64,000 nucleotides of DNA from an uncultured Pelagibacteraceae bacterium (lineage in GTDB: Bacteria > Pseudomonadota > Alphaproteobacteria > Pelagibacterales > Pelagibacteraceae), in the NCBI GenBank assembly GCA_902540275.1, contig CACBMB010000006.1, forward strand, positions 40,199 to 104,198, written 5' to 3'. Positions 18,540 through 26,299 of the stretch are shown piece after piece. Numbering within the stretch: position 1 is the stretch's first letter; each line of letters begins with the position of its first letter. The notes under the pieces were generated by a model. The model made no database searches. It was not told the origin of the DNA and saw only the letters and a program-made list of their open reading frames with translations. A program made the position numbers and the translations under genes.

Positions 18540-19403
18540 ATGAAAACTTTGTGGCAAGTATCCTTTAGGCCAATAGGAAAATCAAAAGTTAATGACACAT
18601 ACCAAAGTTTTTTTGTTGATTCTGTGAAAAGCTTGAACAGAGATGTAACTTTTAGCCTTACTCAATTTGATGAAGAAAATGTAAAAAAATTTATTGATGA
18701 TAAAAATATAAAAAGTTTTTATACCAATATTTCAAAAAAAGAATTACCCAATGGCAAGAAGTATTCTAACAAATTAATGTTAGATAATGCATTAAGTCAA
18801 TTTTTGAATAATGATAATTTTGATTATCTGATTTACTCTACAGCAGATATAATAGTCCCAAACAATTTATTTCAAGTTTTATCAAAAATAAATGAAAAAA
18901 ATTTTTGTGCTTTGATTTATCCCAATACACATATCACAAATGGAGTTGTCAAAAATAATTTTTGGCCACATTATGGAATAGATTTAATCGTTTTCAAGAT
19001 ATCAAAAGAAAAAGCTCGTAAATTTCAGGAAATTATTAAACCTTATAAACAATATGATTGGGGTATAACCGAGAATTTTTATTTAGCTGTAAGTGAAGCT
19101 TTAAATTTGAAAACATTTAACTTATTTAAATATTGTAATGTGATGAAATTTGATAATGATTTTGAAGCTTTTACAGAAGACAGGAGTTGGCAAATAAAAT
19201 CATGGAGGGAAAATCAAGGTTATCTGCTTGATTTTTTAAAATATAATAATTTAAGTCAATTATATGCATATGGATCCTATTATTATCTTATTTATAAATT
19301 TTTTAAATTTAGAGATCTAAATTTTAATTTATTATTGTCATATTTAATTTTTTATCCATATAATTTAATAAAAAAAATATTTAATTTTTTTAAAAAAAAT
19401 TAA
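18540..19403 (+). CDS. Unrecognised protein, possible GT-A glycosyltransferase
   Basis: 287-residue soluble protein that I do not recognise. It starts MKTLWQVSFRP and has a DYLIYSTADIIVP strand near residues 95-107 that could be the metal-site strand of a GT-A fold, in which an acidic residue follows several hydrophobic ones. A WPHYGIDLIVF stretch follows near 140. The C-terminal 30 residues are aromatic and basic and may sit on the membrane. Flanked by two epimerase genes, seven nt after the first, it is most likely a sugar transferase of the same pathway. The function is inferred from context. Confidence 0.45.
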   Translation: MKTLWQVSFRPIGKSKVNDTYQSFFVDSVKSLNRDVTFSLTQFDEENVKKFIDDKNIKSFYTNISKKELPNGKKYSNKLMLDNALSQFLNNDNFDYLIYSTADIIVPNNLFQVLSKINEKNFCALIYPNTHITNGVVKNNFWPHYGIDLIVFKISKEKARKFQEIIKPYKQYDWGITENFYLAVSEALNLKTFNLFKYCNVMKFDNDFEAFTEDRSWQIKSWRENQGYLLDFLKYNNLSQLYAYGSYYYLIYKFFKFRDLNFNLLLSYLIFYPYNLIKKIFNFFKKN

Positions 19404-19420
19404 ATAAAAATATTTATTTA

Positions 19421-20272
19421 ATGAGAAAAAAAATTTTAATTTTAGGATCTAAAGGACAGATTGGAAGTCACTTGGTTGATTTCTTAAAGAAAATGAAAAG
19501 TTTTCAAATAATAGAATTTGATTTAGTTCAGGGTAAAAAATTTGATATTAGAAATTTTAATAATAACAATTTAGAAAAATGCATACAAAAAAGTGATTTT
19601 GTTTTTTTTTTAGCTTTTGATGTTGGTGGCTCAAGATATTTAAAGAAATATCAATCAACATATAATTTTTTGATTAATAATTTACTTATTTTAAGTAATG
19701 TTTTTAGGTTGTTAAAAAAACATAGAAAAAAATTTATTTTTGCTAGTAGTCAAATGTCAAATATGGATTTTTCACCTTATGGTACATTAAAGCGGCTGGG
19801 TGAAGAAGTTACTAAATCATTGAATGGAATTTATGTAAAATTTTGGAACGTTTATGGAATTGAAAGAGATATAAAAAAATCGCACGTTGTAACTGATTTT
19901 GTTTTAAAAGCTCTCAAAAATAAACATATAAAGATGCTTACAAGTGGAAGAGAAAGTAGGGAATTTTTGTATGCAGATGATTGTTCGGAGGGTCTTTATA
20001 TAATTATGAAAAAATTTAATTTTTTTTCAAAAAAAAATAAAGAGCTTCATCTTACAACTGGCAAAAGAATCAAAGTAATTGATATAGCCAAATTAATAAA
20101 AAAAATATTATTACGAAAAAAAATCAAAATATCCATAAGATCATCAAATAAAAAAGATGATTTACAAAACAATAAAAATAATACTCCAAATAGATTCTTT
20201 TTTAAATTTTGGAAACCAAGATATAGTATTGAAGAAGGTATAGAAAAAATTATTAATTTTTATTTAAGATAA
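19421..20272 (+). CDS. NAD-dependent epimerase/dehydratase family protein
   Basis: 283-residue extended SDR with a Rossmann motif GSKGQIGSH (9-17), a serine-bearing FASSQMS strand (107-113) and a catalytic YGTLK (120-124). An AFDVGGSRY segment (65-73) sits where the GDP-mannose 3,5-epimerase-like neighbour has its NMGGMGF motif, so the two may be related. The C-terminal FWKPRYSIEEGI motif is the usual end of nucleotide-sugar epimerases. It likely epimerises or reduces an NDP-sugar for the glycan. Shorter than typical (about 310-340). The substrate is unknown. Confidence 0.7.
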   Translation: MRKKILILGSKGQIGSHLVDFLKKMKSFQIIEFDLVQGKKFDIRNFNNNNLEKCIQKSDFVFFLAFDVGGSRYLKKYQSTYNFLINNLLILSNVFRLLKKHRKKFIFASSQMSNMDFSPYGTLKRLGEEVTKSLNGIYVKFWNVYGIERDIKKSHVVTDFVLKALKNKHIKMLTSGRESREFLYADDCSEGLYIIMKKFNFFSKKNKELHLTTGKRIKVIDIAKLIKKILLRKKIKISIRSSNKKDDLQNNKNNTPNRFFFKFWKPRYSIEEGIEKIINFYLR

Positions 20273-20280
20273 ATAATCTA

Positions 20281-21570
20281 GTGAAAAATTTTTTTAATCA
20301 AAAGCAAGTAGATAATTATATTTTTAGTATCACTTTAGTTTTCTTTTTAATTATAAATTTAATTTATTTCCATACAAATTTAGTAGCAAATTCTGAAGCA
20401 AATGTTTATGCTTTTAATGAACTATTTATTAATTACCAATCAGGTTTAATTAGAAGAGGTCTTTTAGGTGAAATAGCTTGGCAACTAAATAAAATTTTTC
20501 AAATAGATCCAAGAGCTTTTTTTAGCTACTTATTTTTAATAATATATTTTTTTCAAATTTTTTTATTTTTTTATTTAATTAAAAAATATATTGTATCTAA
20601 AATTTTTTTTATTTTTATCTCTTTTTCACCATCAATACTTTTATTTCATATCTACAGTCCTGATTTATTTTTTCTTAAAGATGCGATCATCAAATTAGCT
20701 TTTTTATTTCATGCATTCCTTTTTTATAAATTTAATGTTATTAAAAAAAATAAAGAAGAATATTTAAAATATTTAAAATTTGCTTTAATCCCAATTTTAT
20801 TTTTTGTAATTTTGATACACGAGTATCAAGTTTTCTCATTAAGTTTACATATTCTAATTTCTATTGGTATTGTTAAAGATAAAAAAGAAATGAAGGAAGT
20901 AAGTTTAATATACACACCACTTTTAATTTCAATTTTTTTGATAATTTTATTTTTTGGAAACCAATCGCAATTTGAAAATCTAAGTCAAGTTTTAAACATA
21001 TTTAATGTAGAATTAAATCCTTATATTGGTGGGGGATTATATCATTATATTGGCGGTTTCTATAAATGGCATTTTTATTATTTTTCCTATCAAGATTTTA
21101 TAAATTTATTTTTAAGTTTTATATTAAGTTTTTTAATTTTTTTAATTTTATTTCAATACTTTATAGAAAAAAAAATAATATTTTTTCAATCAAAATATCA
21201 AAAAAAATATTTGCTTTACTTCTTACCCGTTTTAATTCCTATAATTTTAACTAGTGATCATGGGAGGAATTTAGCTTTTTTATCCTTTTATTTAGTTACA
21301 TTTTTTTCCATTTTAAAAATAGATATTCTAAAATTTAAAAAAGAAATTAATCGTATTTTAAAAAATCTATTTAAAAAATATGCTGTATTTATTTTTATAT
21401 TTTTTTATTTATTTCTTTGGAAGTTAGATCAAGTAGCTGGTTTTAGGCTTGAAGGAAAACCTAATGGAATTTTTAAAAGTTCTTTATTCGCAGAATTTGT
21501 AAAACTTATTAAGTTTATTTATTCATATATTGACCTAAACATAATTGATTTGCCAGAAATCAAATTATAA
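20281..21570 (+). CDS. Polytopic membrane protein of the glycan cluster
   Basis: 429-residue integral membrane protein starting at a GTG nine nt after the preceding gene. About ten to twelve hydrophobic helices are visible, with a first one near residues 14-33. The region just after it contains ELFINYQSGLIRRGLLGE, and a DHGRN motif appears near residue 325. I do not recognise the family. EpsG-like, Wzy-like or GT-C membrane proteins in polysaccharide clusters look similar, and a third polymerase-type protein is possible. It ends the plus block and overlaps the convergent methyltransferase by six bases. Confidence 0.5.
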   Translation: MKNFFNQKQVDNYIFSITLVFFLIINLIYFHTNLVANSEANVYAFNELFINYQSGLIRRGLLGEIAWQLNKIFQIDPRAFFSYLFLIIYFFQIFLFFYLIKKYIVSKIFFIFISFSPSILLFHIYSPDLFFLKDAIIKLAFLFHAFLFYKFNVIKKNKEEYLKYLKFALIPILFFVILIHEYQVFSLSLHILISIGIVKDKKEMKEVSLIYTPLLISIFLIILFFGNQSQFENLSQVLNIFNVELNPYIGGGLYHYIGGFYKWHFYYFSYQDFINLFLSFILSFLIFLILFQYFIEKKIIFFQSKYQKKYLLYFLPVLIPIILTSDHGRNLAFLSFYLVTFFSILKIDILKFKKEINRILKNLFKKYAVFIFIFFYLFLWKLDQVAGFRLEGKPNGIFKSSLFAEFVKLIKFIYSYIDLNIIDLPEIKL

Positions 21571-22491
21571 TTTTTTTCCTATTAAGAAATAATGATTTTG
21601 TTTATTAAACCAATTGCCATGATAAAACTGATTTTTAATAATCTTTATTTCAAATCTTTTAGATAATAATTTTCTTATATCTTTGAAATATTCCAAATTG
21701 TTTAAGTTTTCAAATTTTTCCTGAAAACTTATAAATATATATTTACTATTTTTTATTTTAATTAAAAATTTTTTTCTATAATTAATAGGGGTTTCTGAAA
21801 GTGACCAGTTTGCCAAAAATAGATCATAATTGTTTTTTAAGTCCTTAACATCTGAGGTAAGGAAGAAATTATTTCTTTTTGAGAATCCTGCATTAAGTTT
21901 ATTATGTTTTAAATAATAAAACTGTAAGAGATTTACAAAATTTGTATCAAAACAAGTGAATTTTATTCTCTTATTAATTTTAGAAAAAATTCTTGCCATA
22001 CAACCATAGCCTCCACCAAATTCAAAAACACTTTTTATTTTTTTTTTTATATAAATATTTAATTCTTTTTCTAGGATATAAAGATGATACGCATGGTTAA
22101 TTCTATTTCCTGAGCTCTCTAAATATAAAAAGTATCTTATTGGATTTCCGATATGATCTTCTTTAATTAAATATTTGAAATATTTCCAATTTTTCGATTT
22201 TTTAATTTCTTTGAGTTCTTGGTATATAAAAAGTCTATTGTGTAAAAAAAACATTTTTTGGATAAAGTTATATCTAAGAAAATTTTTAATATTTTTACTT
22301 TTAAGCAAAGTATGAATTTTATCATTAAATTCTATATGAGTTTTCTTTAGGTTTTTCTTATCAAAATTAATTTTTGTTAATTTTTTATAAATTAATTTTC
22401 TTAATTCTAAATCTTTTTTAATTGATATTTTTTTGTTTGGATACCAAGCGCTTAAATAACTAAGTATTTTTCTTAATATATTACTAATCAT
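21565..22491 (-). CDS. Putative sugar O-methyltransferase
   Basis: 308-residue class I SAM methyltransferase. The SAM-binding motif FEFGGGYG (156-163) follows an unusually long N-terminal region that includes SSGNRINHAYHLYIL (126-140), a layout seen in putative sugar O-methyltransferases of polysaccharide clusters. An acidic FDTNF motif lies about 24 residues after the glycine loop, where the ribose-binding acid is expected. It would methylate a glycan hydroxyl in the cytoplasm, possibly as a chain-end cap. It overlaps the upstream flippase gene by eight bases. Confidence 0.7.
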   Translation of the reverse strand: MISNILRKILSYLSAWYPNKKISIKKDLELRKLIYKKLTKINFDKKNLKKTHIEFNDKIHTLLKSKNIKNFLRYNFIQKMFFLHNRLFIYQELKEIKKSKNWKYFKYLIKEDHIGNPIRYFLYLESSGNRINHAYHLYILEKELNIYIKKKIKSVFEFGGGYGCMARIFSKINKRIKFTCFDTNFVNLLQFYYLKHNKLNAGFSKRNNFFLTSDVKDLKNNYDLFLANWSLSETPINYRKKFLIKIKNSKYIFISFQEKFENLNNLEYFKDIRKLLSKRFEIKIIKNQFYHGNWFNKQNHYFLIGKKL

Positions 22492-23836
22492 TATTTCTAA
22501 ATAAATTTAATATTAGAGGTAATAACATCAAATAATATAAATAATAATTATAGAATGATAATAAGAGCATAATTAGAAAATATATTGGATAAAGATAAAG
22601 AGAGTTATTTCGTTGAATTTTCAAATTCAAAAGTTTTAATCTCAAGAATAGTAAGATTAGTTCTTTGATTAAAATCAAGGTACCTATTAATAATAAAGGA
22701 AAATTTTCACTTGTTAAAAAATATAGTGTGATTAAGAAAAATGGCATTAAAAAAAATTCAATTTTTAAATTTCTATTTAATGTTTTTGTAGCTTCAAATT
22801 TGGTTATTAAGATATGTGATGCGCAAGAATAGATAACACTTAAAGAAAAAATCTTGGTTAAATTAAGAATAGTATCGTTATAAGAAGCACCTAACCAAAA
22901 TTTAAGTAAGATAGGGTAGATTGGTATCATCAAAAAAATTACTATTGGAATAAATTTGATAAATATTTGTAAAGAGAAATTAAAACTTAAATTATCAATT
23001 TTTTTTTTTGATAAGTTTGGTAAAAGAAAAGCGCTAAAACTTTTTGAAATTATACTTAATTTTCCTGTTAATTGCTGAGGTATTGAATAAGTTGCAACAG
23101 CTATAGGTCCTAAAAAAATTTTTATTAAATATTTGTCAAATAAATCGTATAATTGAATTAGTAAACTATTTAGTGTAATCCATCTTGAATTTTTTTTTAA
23201 ATTATTAGCTAAAATTCTATTGTCCGATTTTTTGATTAAATTGTAATATTTCACAATAATCATCATCATTAATGTTGAAATAAGTTTTATCAAAATTGAA
23301 ATAAAAATTAAATTTTCTAAATTGAAATTTTTATATATTAATAAAATAGATGGAATAGAAAGACTAAAGCTATAAAAAAATAAATTAAAAAAACTTAATA
23401 ATTTAAATTTTCTATTTCCTTGCAGGATTCCTTCCAAAGAAATGAAGAAAATTGAAATTATTGATCCAAATAATAAGTATAAAGTAAATTTATAAAATTC
23501 TGAATAATCAAAGATCAAATATTTTTTAAAAAGATATAAAAAAATAATTAAGATTAAAATTATAAGAGATATATTTGTTGTGTAACTTAACGCTTTAAAG
23601 CTAATTTCTTTTTTTTTATTTGGAATATTATTAATACTTATTACAGTAGATTTTCCTATTCCAAAGTTAAGATTAACAGAAAACATTAAAATAAAATGGA
23701 AAATAATATAATTTCCATAATTTTCTGATCCTGCTTGATTTAAATGAATAGGTATTGATAAAAGGGATATAAATATTGAAATTATACCTGGGGCTGAAAG
23801 AACAGTACTGCTTCTAATTAAATCTCTAAATCTCAT
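22484..23836 (-). CDS. Wzx-like polysaccharide flippase
   Basis: 450-residue membrane protein with about twelve to fourteen hydrophobic segments spread over its whole length, starting MRFRDLIRSSTVLSAPGIIS, which is typical of the MOP-superfamily oligosaccharide flippases. These move undecaprenyl-PP-linked repeat units from the cytoplasmic to the periplasmic face of the inner membrane. It is the only flippase-like gene in the island and complements the WecA-like initiator and the two polymerase/ligase-like proteins, completing a Wzx/Wzy-type pathway. It overlaps the preceding glycosyltransferase gene by eleven bases. Confidence 0.82.
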   Translation of the reverse strand: MRFRDLIRSSTVLSAPGIISIFISLLSIPIHLNQAGSENYGNYIIFHFILMFSVNLNFGIGKSTVISINNIPNKKKEISFKALSYTTNISLIILILIIFLYLFKKYLIFDYSEFYKFTLYLLFGSIISIFFISLEGILQGNRKFKLLSFFNLFFYSFSLSIPSILLIYKNFNLENLIFISILIKLISTLMMMIIVKYYNLIKKSDNRILANNLKKNSRWITLNSLLIQLYDLFDKYLIKIFLGPIAVATYSIPQQLTGKLSIISKSFSAFLLPNLSKKKIDNLSFNFSLQIFIKFIPIVIFLMIPIYPILLKFWLGASYNDTILNLTKIFSLSVIYSCASHILITKFEATKTLNRNLKIEFFLMPFFLITLYFLTSENFPLLLIGTLILIKELILLFLRLKLLNLKIQRNNSLYLYPIYFLIMLLLSFYNYYLYYLMLLPLILNLFRNND

Positions 23837-25019
23837 TTGTTTTTATAAATTCATTTAATATATTTTTCATAGAATATTTTTTTACATAGTATTTTTTAAG
23901 ATTAATAGATTTACGCTTTATTTTTTTATTTTCTTTTATTACTTGCAAAATTTTTTTGATAAATTTTGATACATTTTCCTCTATAAAGGGAGGATTTGTA
24001 GATTTTAGTTTAATACCTTCAATTCCTTTTTTAGTAGAAATTACTACTGCTCCCAAACATAATGCTTCGATAATCTTTATTCTAGTGCCTGATCCAAATT
24101 TTAGAGGTACACATAAACATTTTGAAAAAAAAATTAGATTATTTAATAAATCTTTTGAAACTACTCCTTTATTGATTACCCATGGGAATTTTTTATTAAA
24201 ACCACCTCCAGTTAAAACAAGTTTAAGATTTGGAATCTTTTTTATAAGTTCAGGCATAATAATATTATTTAGATAATTAATTGCATCTTTATTTGGCTTA
24301 TATGAGTATGAACCGGTATAAATTATATAATTCATTTTTAACTTATTTTTTAACTTAAATTTTTTTAAAGAAATTCCATTAGGTAATAAAATAGTATTTA
24401 TATTATAAAGAGATTTAATCATTCTCTTTTCTCTAAGAGATACAGATGTAGCTATATCTGAATATTTAAACACCAGTCCTTCAAGATATCTAGTTAAGAA
24501 ATAAATAATAAAATTTGAGTATTTTTTTCTTATTTCAGCTTCAACAGAATGTGAAATATAAATAACTTTTACATGGGAATTAAAAATTTTGAAGTAACTT
24601 AAGATTACAAAACTATAAAATATCCAACTAGCACCTTCAATTACTATAGTTTTTTTTTTTGTATTTTTTAGATATCTTTGGATTTTAAAAATTACTTCTG
24701 GCAGTTTTAATATTTTATTGATTGGTGTCTCTTTTTTTATGTATATTGTTTCAATTTTATTATTATTTATTTTGCTCAAATGTGATAAGTGAAAAATTTT
24801 TTTATAGTTTGGCCAACAAATAAATCTACTATTAACAACTGCTGAGGACCCCATTGTATCCGGCTTAATAGGAAAAAATGTAACAAAAGCCGTTTTGGTT
24901 TTTTTCATTTCTGCTAAATAATTTAAATAATCTTGATTAATATTTCTTTTATTTAAAAATTGACATAAATTTATCATACTAGATAGATGTTTTTTAGAAT
25001 ATTTAATTGCGTTTTTCAT
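23826..25019 (-). CDS. Family 4 glycosyltransferase adjoining the 5S gene
   Basis: GT-B fold glycosyltransferase of 397 residues. The C-terminal GSGTRIKIIEAL followed by GAVVIST matches the donor-binding region of GT4 enzymes, and ILLPNGISLKKF near residue 212 is the usual interdomain motif. It is the first gene of the three-gene minus block with the flippase and the methyltransferase. Its start codon lies only 21 bp from the 5S gene on the opposite strand, so its promoter must lie inside or beyond the 5S gene, and any 5S promoter must lie inside this gene. Sugar specificity is unknown. Confidence 0.85.
   Translation of the reverse strand: MKNAIKYSKKHLSSMINLCQFLNKRNINQDYLNYLAEMKKTKTAFVTFFPIKPDTMGSSAVVNSRFICWPNYKKIFHLSHLSKINNNKIETIYIKKETPINKILKLPEVIFKIQRYLKNTKKKTIVIEGASWIFYSFVILSYFKIFNSHVKVIYISHSVEAEIRKKYSNFIIYFLTRYLEGLVFKYSDIATSVSLREKRMIKSLYNINTILLPNGISLKKFKLKNKLKMNYIIYTGSYSYKPNKDAINYLNNIIMPELIKKIPNLKLVLTGGGFNKKFPWVINKGVVSKDLLNNLIFFSKCLCVPLKFGSGTRIKIIEALCLGAVVISTKKGIEGIKLKSTNPPFIEENVSKFIKKILQVIKENKKIKRKSINLKKYYVKKYSMKNILNEFIKTNEI
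24971..25000 (+). promoter_or_regulatory. Candidate promoter for the isolated 5S rRNA gene
   Basis: TTATCA (24971-24976) and TAGAAT (24995-25000) are separated by 18 nt and match the -35/-10 consensus at four and five of six positions. Initiation would fall near 25007, about 34 nt before mature 5S. A TTGACA at 24960-24965 is nearby but lacks a good -10. The whole element lies inside the start of the opposing glycosyltransferase gene. The A+T richness makes chance matches likely. Confidence 0.3.
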
Positions 25020-25040
25020 AAAAGTAACTATAAGTGTGTC

Positions 25041-25156
25041 GCCTGGTGATTATTGCGAAAGGGTTATACCCGATCCCATTCCGAACTCGGAAGTCAAGCC
25101 TTTCTGCGCCGATGGTACTTTATCTTAAGATATGGAAGAGTAGGTCGTTGCCAGGC
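25041..25156 (+). rRNA. rrf: 5S ribosomal RNA
   Basis: The terminal helix pairs GCCTGG at the 5' end with CCAGGC at the 3' end. Inside are the conserved loop segments CGATCCCATTCCGAACTCGG and a GATGGTACTT region with GAGAGTAGG-like sequence (here GAAGAGTAGG), as in alphaproteobacterial 5S. The length is about 116 nt. It stands alone: no 16S, 23S or spacer tRNA is found in the 25 kb upstream within the window, which instead hold the polysaccharide island. A coding sequence starts 11 nt beyond its 3' end. Exact ends may be off by one or two bases. Confidence 0.95.
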
Positions 25157-25167
25157 ATAATTCTAAA

Positions 25168-26046
25168 ATGAAAAATCTAATAATTGTAACAGGTGGAGCA
25201 GGTTTTGTAGGTTCTAACTTAATTAATCTACTTTTAAAAAAAACAAAAAAAAAAATTATAAGTCTAGATAATTATTCTGCTGGCTCAAAAAAAAATCATA
25301 TTATAAACAATAGAGTAAAATATATTTTTGGAAATACACGCAATATTGAAAAATTATTATCAAAATATAAAAAAAAGATTCATTCAATTTTTCATTTTGG
25401 AGAATTTTCAAGAATATTCCAGAGTTTCAAAAAATTTGAAGAATGTTATGAGTCGAATTCACTTGGTTCTAATGCGGTGTTTAAGTTTTGTTTACATAAC
25501 AAAATAAAATTGGTTTATTCTGCAACGTCAGCAACTTTAGGAAATAAAGGTAAAGATAAAGATTTGTCACCATATGCATTTACTAAATCTAAAAATTTAG
25601 AATTATTAGAAAATTTAAAAAAATGGTTTGAATTTAAATTTGAAGTTATTTATTTTTACAATGTTTATGGACCTGGGCATATAAAAAGAGGATCAATGGC
25701 TACTGTGATTGGTATTTTTGAGGATAAATTTAAAAATAAAAAACCACTCACTGTTGTAAGGCCTGGAACTCAAAAAAGAAGATTCACACATATTCAAGAC
25801 ACAGTAAATGTTTGTTTTGAGGCATGGAAAAAAAATAAATGTGCACATTATTCAATTTCACATAGAAAATCATATTCTGTAATAGATGTTGCTAAAATGT
25901 TTAAAACTAAAATAGTTTACTTAAAAAGAAGACCAGGTGAAAGATATGCCTCTGCATTAACAAAAATTTCTTTAAATAATAAGGTATTTCGAAGATTTGG
26001 AAAAATAAATTTGAAAGATTATATTTCTTCGTTTATTAAGGGCTAA
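25168..26046 (+). CDS. NAD-dependent sugar epimerase next to 5S
   Basis: 292-residue extended SDR resembling UDP-glucose 4-epimerase. TGGAGFVG (8-15) binds [11 protein letters not shown] (118-125) supplies the serine/threonine, and YAFTK (136-140) is the catalytic Tyr-Lys pair; FYNVYGPGH near 165 is the usual substrate motif. The start is firm, since the Rossmann strand begins at residue 4. It begins 11 nt after 5S on the same strand, with no space for a separate promoter outside the rRNA gene, so it is probably read from 5S transcripts. rpmJ follows after 4 nt. The sugar substrate is unknown, and the first turn of catalytic strands suggests an epimerase rather than a dehydratase. Confidence 0.75.
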   Translation: MKNLIIVTGGAGFVGSNLINLLLKKTKKKIISLDNYSAGSKKNHIINNRVKYIFGNTRNIEKLLSKYKKKIHSIFHFGEFSRIFQSFKKFEECYESNSLGSNAVFKFCLHNKIKLVYSATSATLGNKGKDKDLSPYAFTKSKNLELLENLKKWFEFKFEVIYFYNVYGPGHIKRGSMATVIGIFEDKFKNKKPLTVVRPGTQKRRFTHIQDTVNVCFEAWKKNKCAHYSISHRKSYSVIDVAKMFKTKIVYLKRRPGERYASALTKISLNNKVFRRFGKINLKDYISSFIKG

Positions 26047-26050
26047 ATTT

Positions 26051-26176
26051 ATGAAAATTAAAAGTTCACTTAAATCAATTAAAAAAAGAGACTTAAACTC
26101 TAAATTAGTAAGAAGAAGAGGTAGAGTTTATATCATTAATAAGACTAACCCAAAATTTAAAGCAAGACAGAAATAA
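26051..26176 (+). CDS. rpmJ: 50S ribosomal protein L36
   Basis: A 41-residue basic protein starting [14 protein letters not shown], with [19 protein letters not shown] toward the C-terminus. This is the cysteine-free (zinc-independent) L36 form usual in alphaproteobacteria, part of the large ribosomal subunit. The length matches the family exactly. It lies 4 nt after the epimerase and 5 nt before the oxidase subunit gene, so all three are probably cotranscribed. Confidence 0.95.
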   Translation: MKIKSSLKSIKKRDLNSKLVRRRGRVYIINKTNPKFKARQK

Positions 26177-26181
26177 TTTTT

Positions 26182-26292
26182 ATGGATAATGAAAACCATA
26201 AAAAAATATGGAATAATTTTACTAAGTTTGTAACATGGGGAACTATTGCTGTAATTTTGGTATTGGTTTTAATGGCAATTTTTTTACTATAA
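26182..26292 (+). CDS. Bacterial aa3-type cytochrome c oxidase subunit IV
   Basis: A 36-residue protein with an N-terminal polar part HKKIWNNFTKFVTWG and one C-terminal transmembrane helix (about residues 18-36). This matches the small subunit IV family of aa3-type cytochrome c oxidases, in which the H-x3-W-x2-F pattern and a single helix are standard. It sits 7 nt before pntAA. The same neighbourhood, oxidase subunit IV ahead of the transhydrogenase genes, is common in alphaproteobacteria, which strengthens the call. Confidence 0.82.
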   Translation: MDNENHKKIWNNFTKFVTWGTIAVILVLVLMAIFLL

Positions 26293-26299
26293 ATTTTTT

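Larger units (their letters stand above)
36..25019. other. Cell-surface polysaccharide island, probable SAR11 HVR2
   Basis: Twenty-three consecutive genes, nearly all for sugar-nucleotide synthesis, glycosyl transfer, glycan decoration, polymerisation or export, run from the left edge to a solitary 5S rRNA gene. They form six blocks of alternating strand: plus to 7609, minus to 11688, plus to 13762, minus to 17421, plus to 21570, minus to 25019. Facing blocks meet with 6-26 bp overlaps. No 16S or 23S sequence is seen. In described SAR11 genomes a hypervariable surface-polysaccharide region (HVR2) lies between the 23S and 5S genes, and the layout here fits its right-hand end. The left boundary is outside the window. 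Confidence 0.75.
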
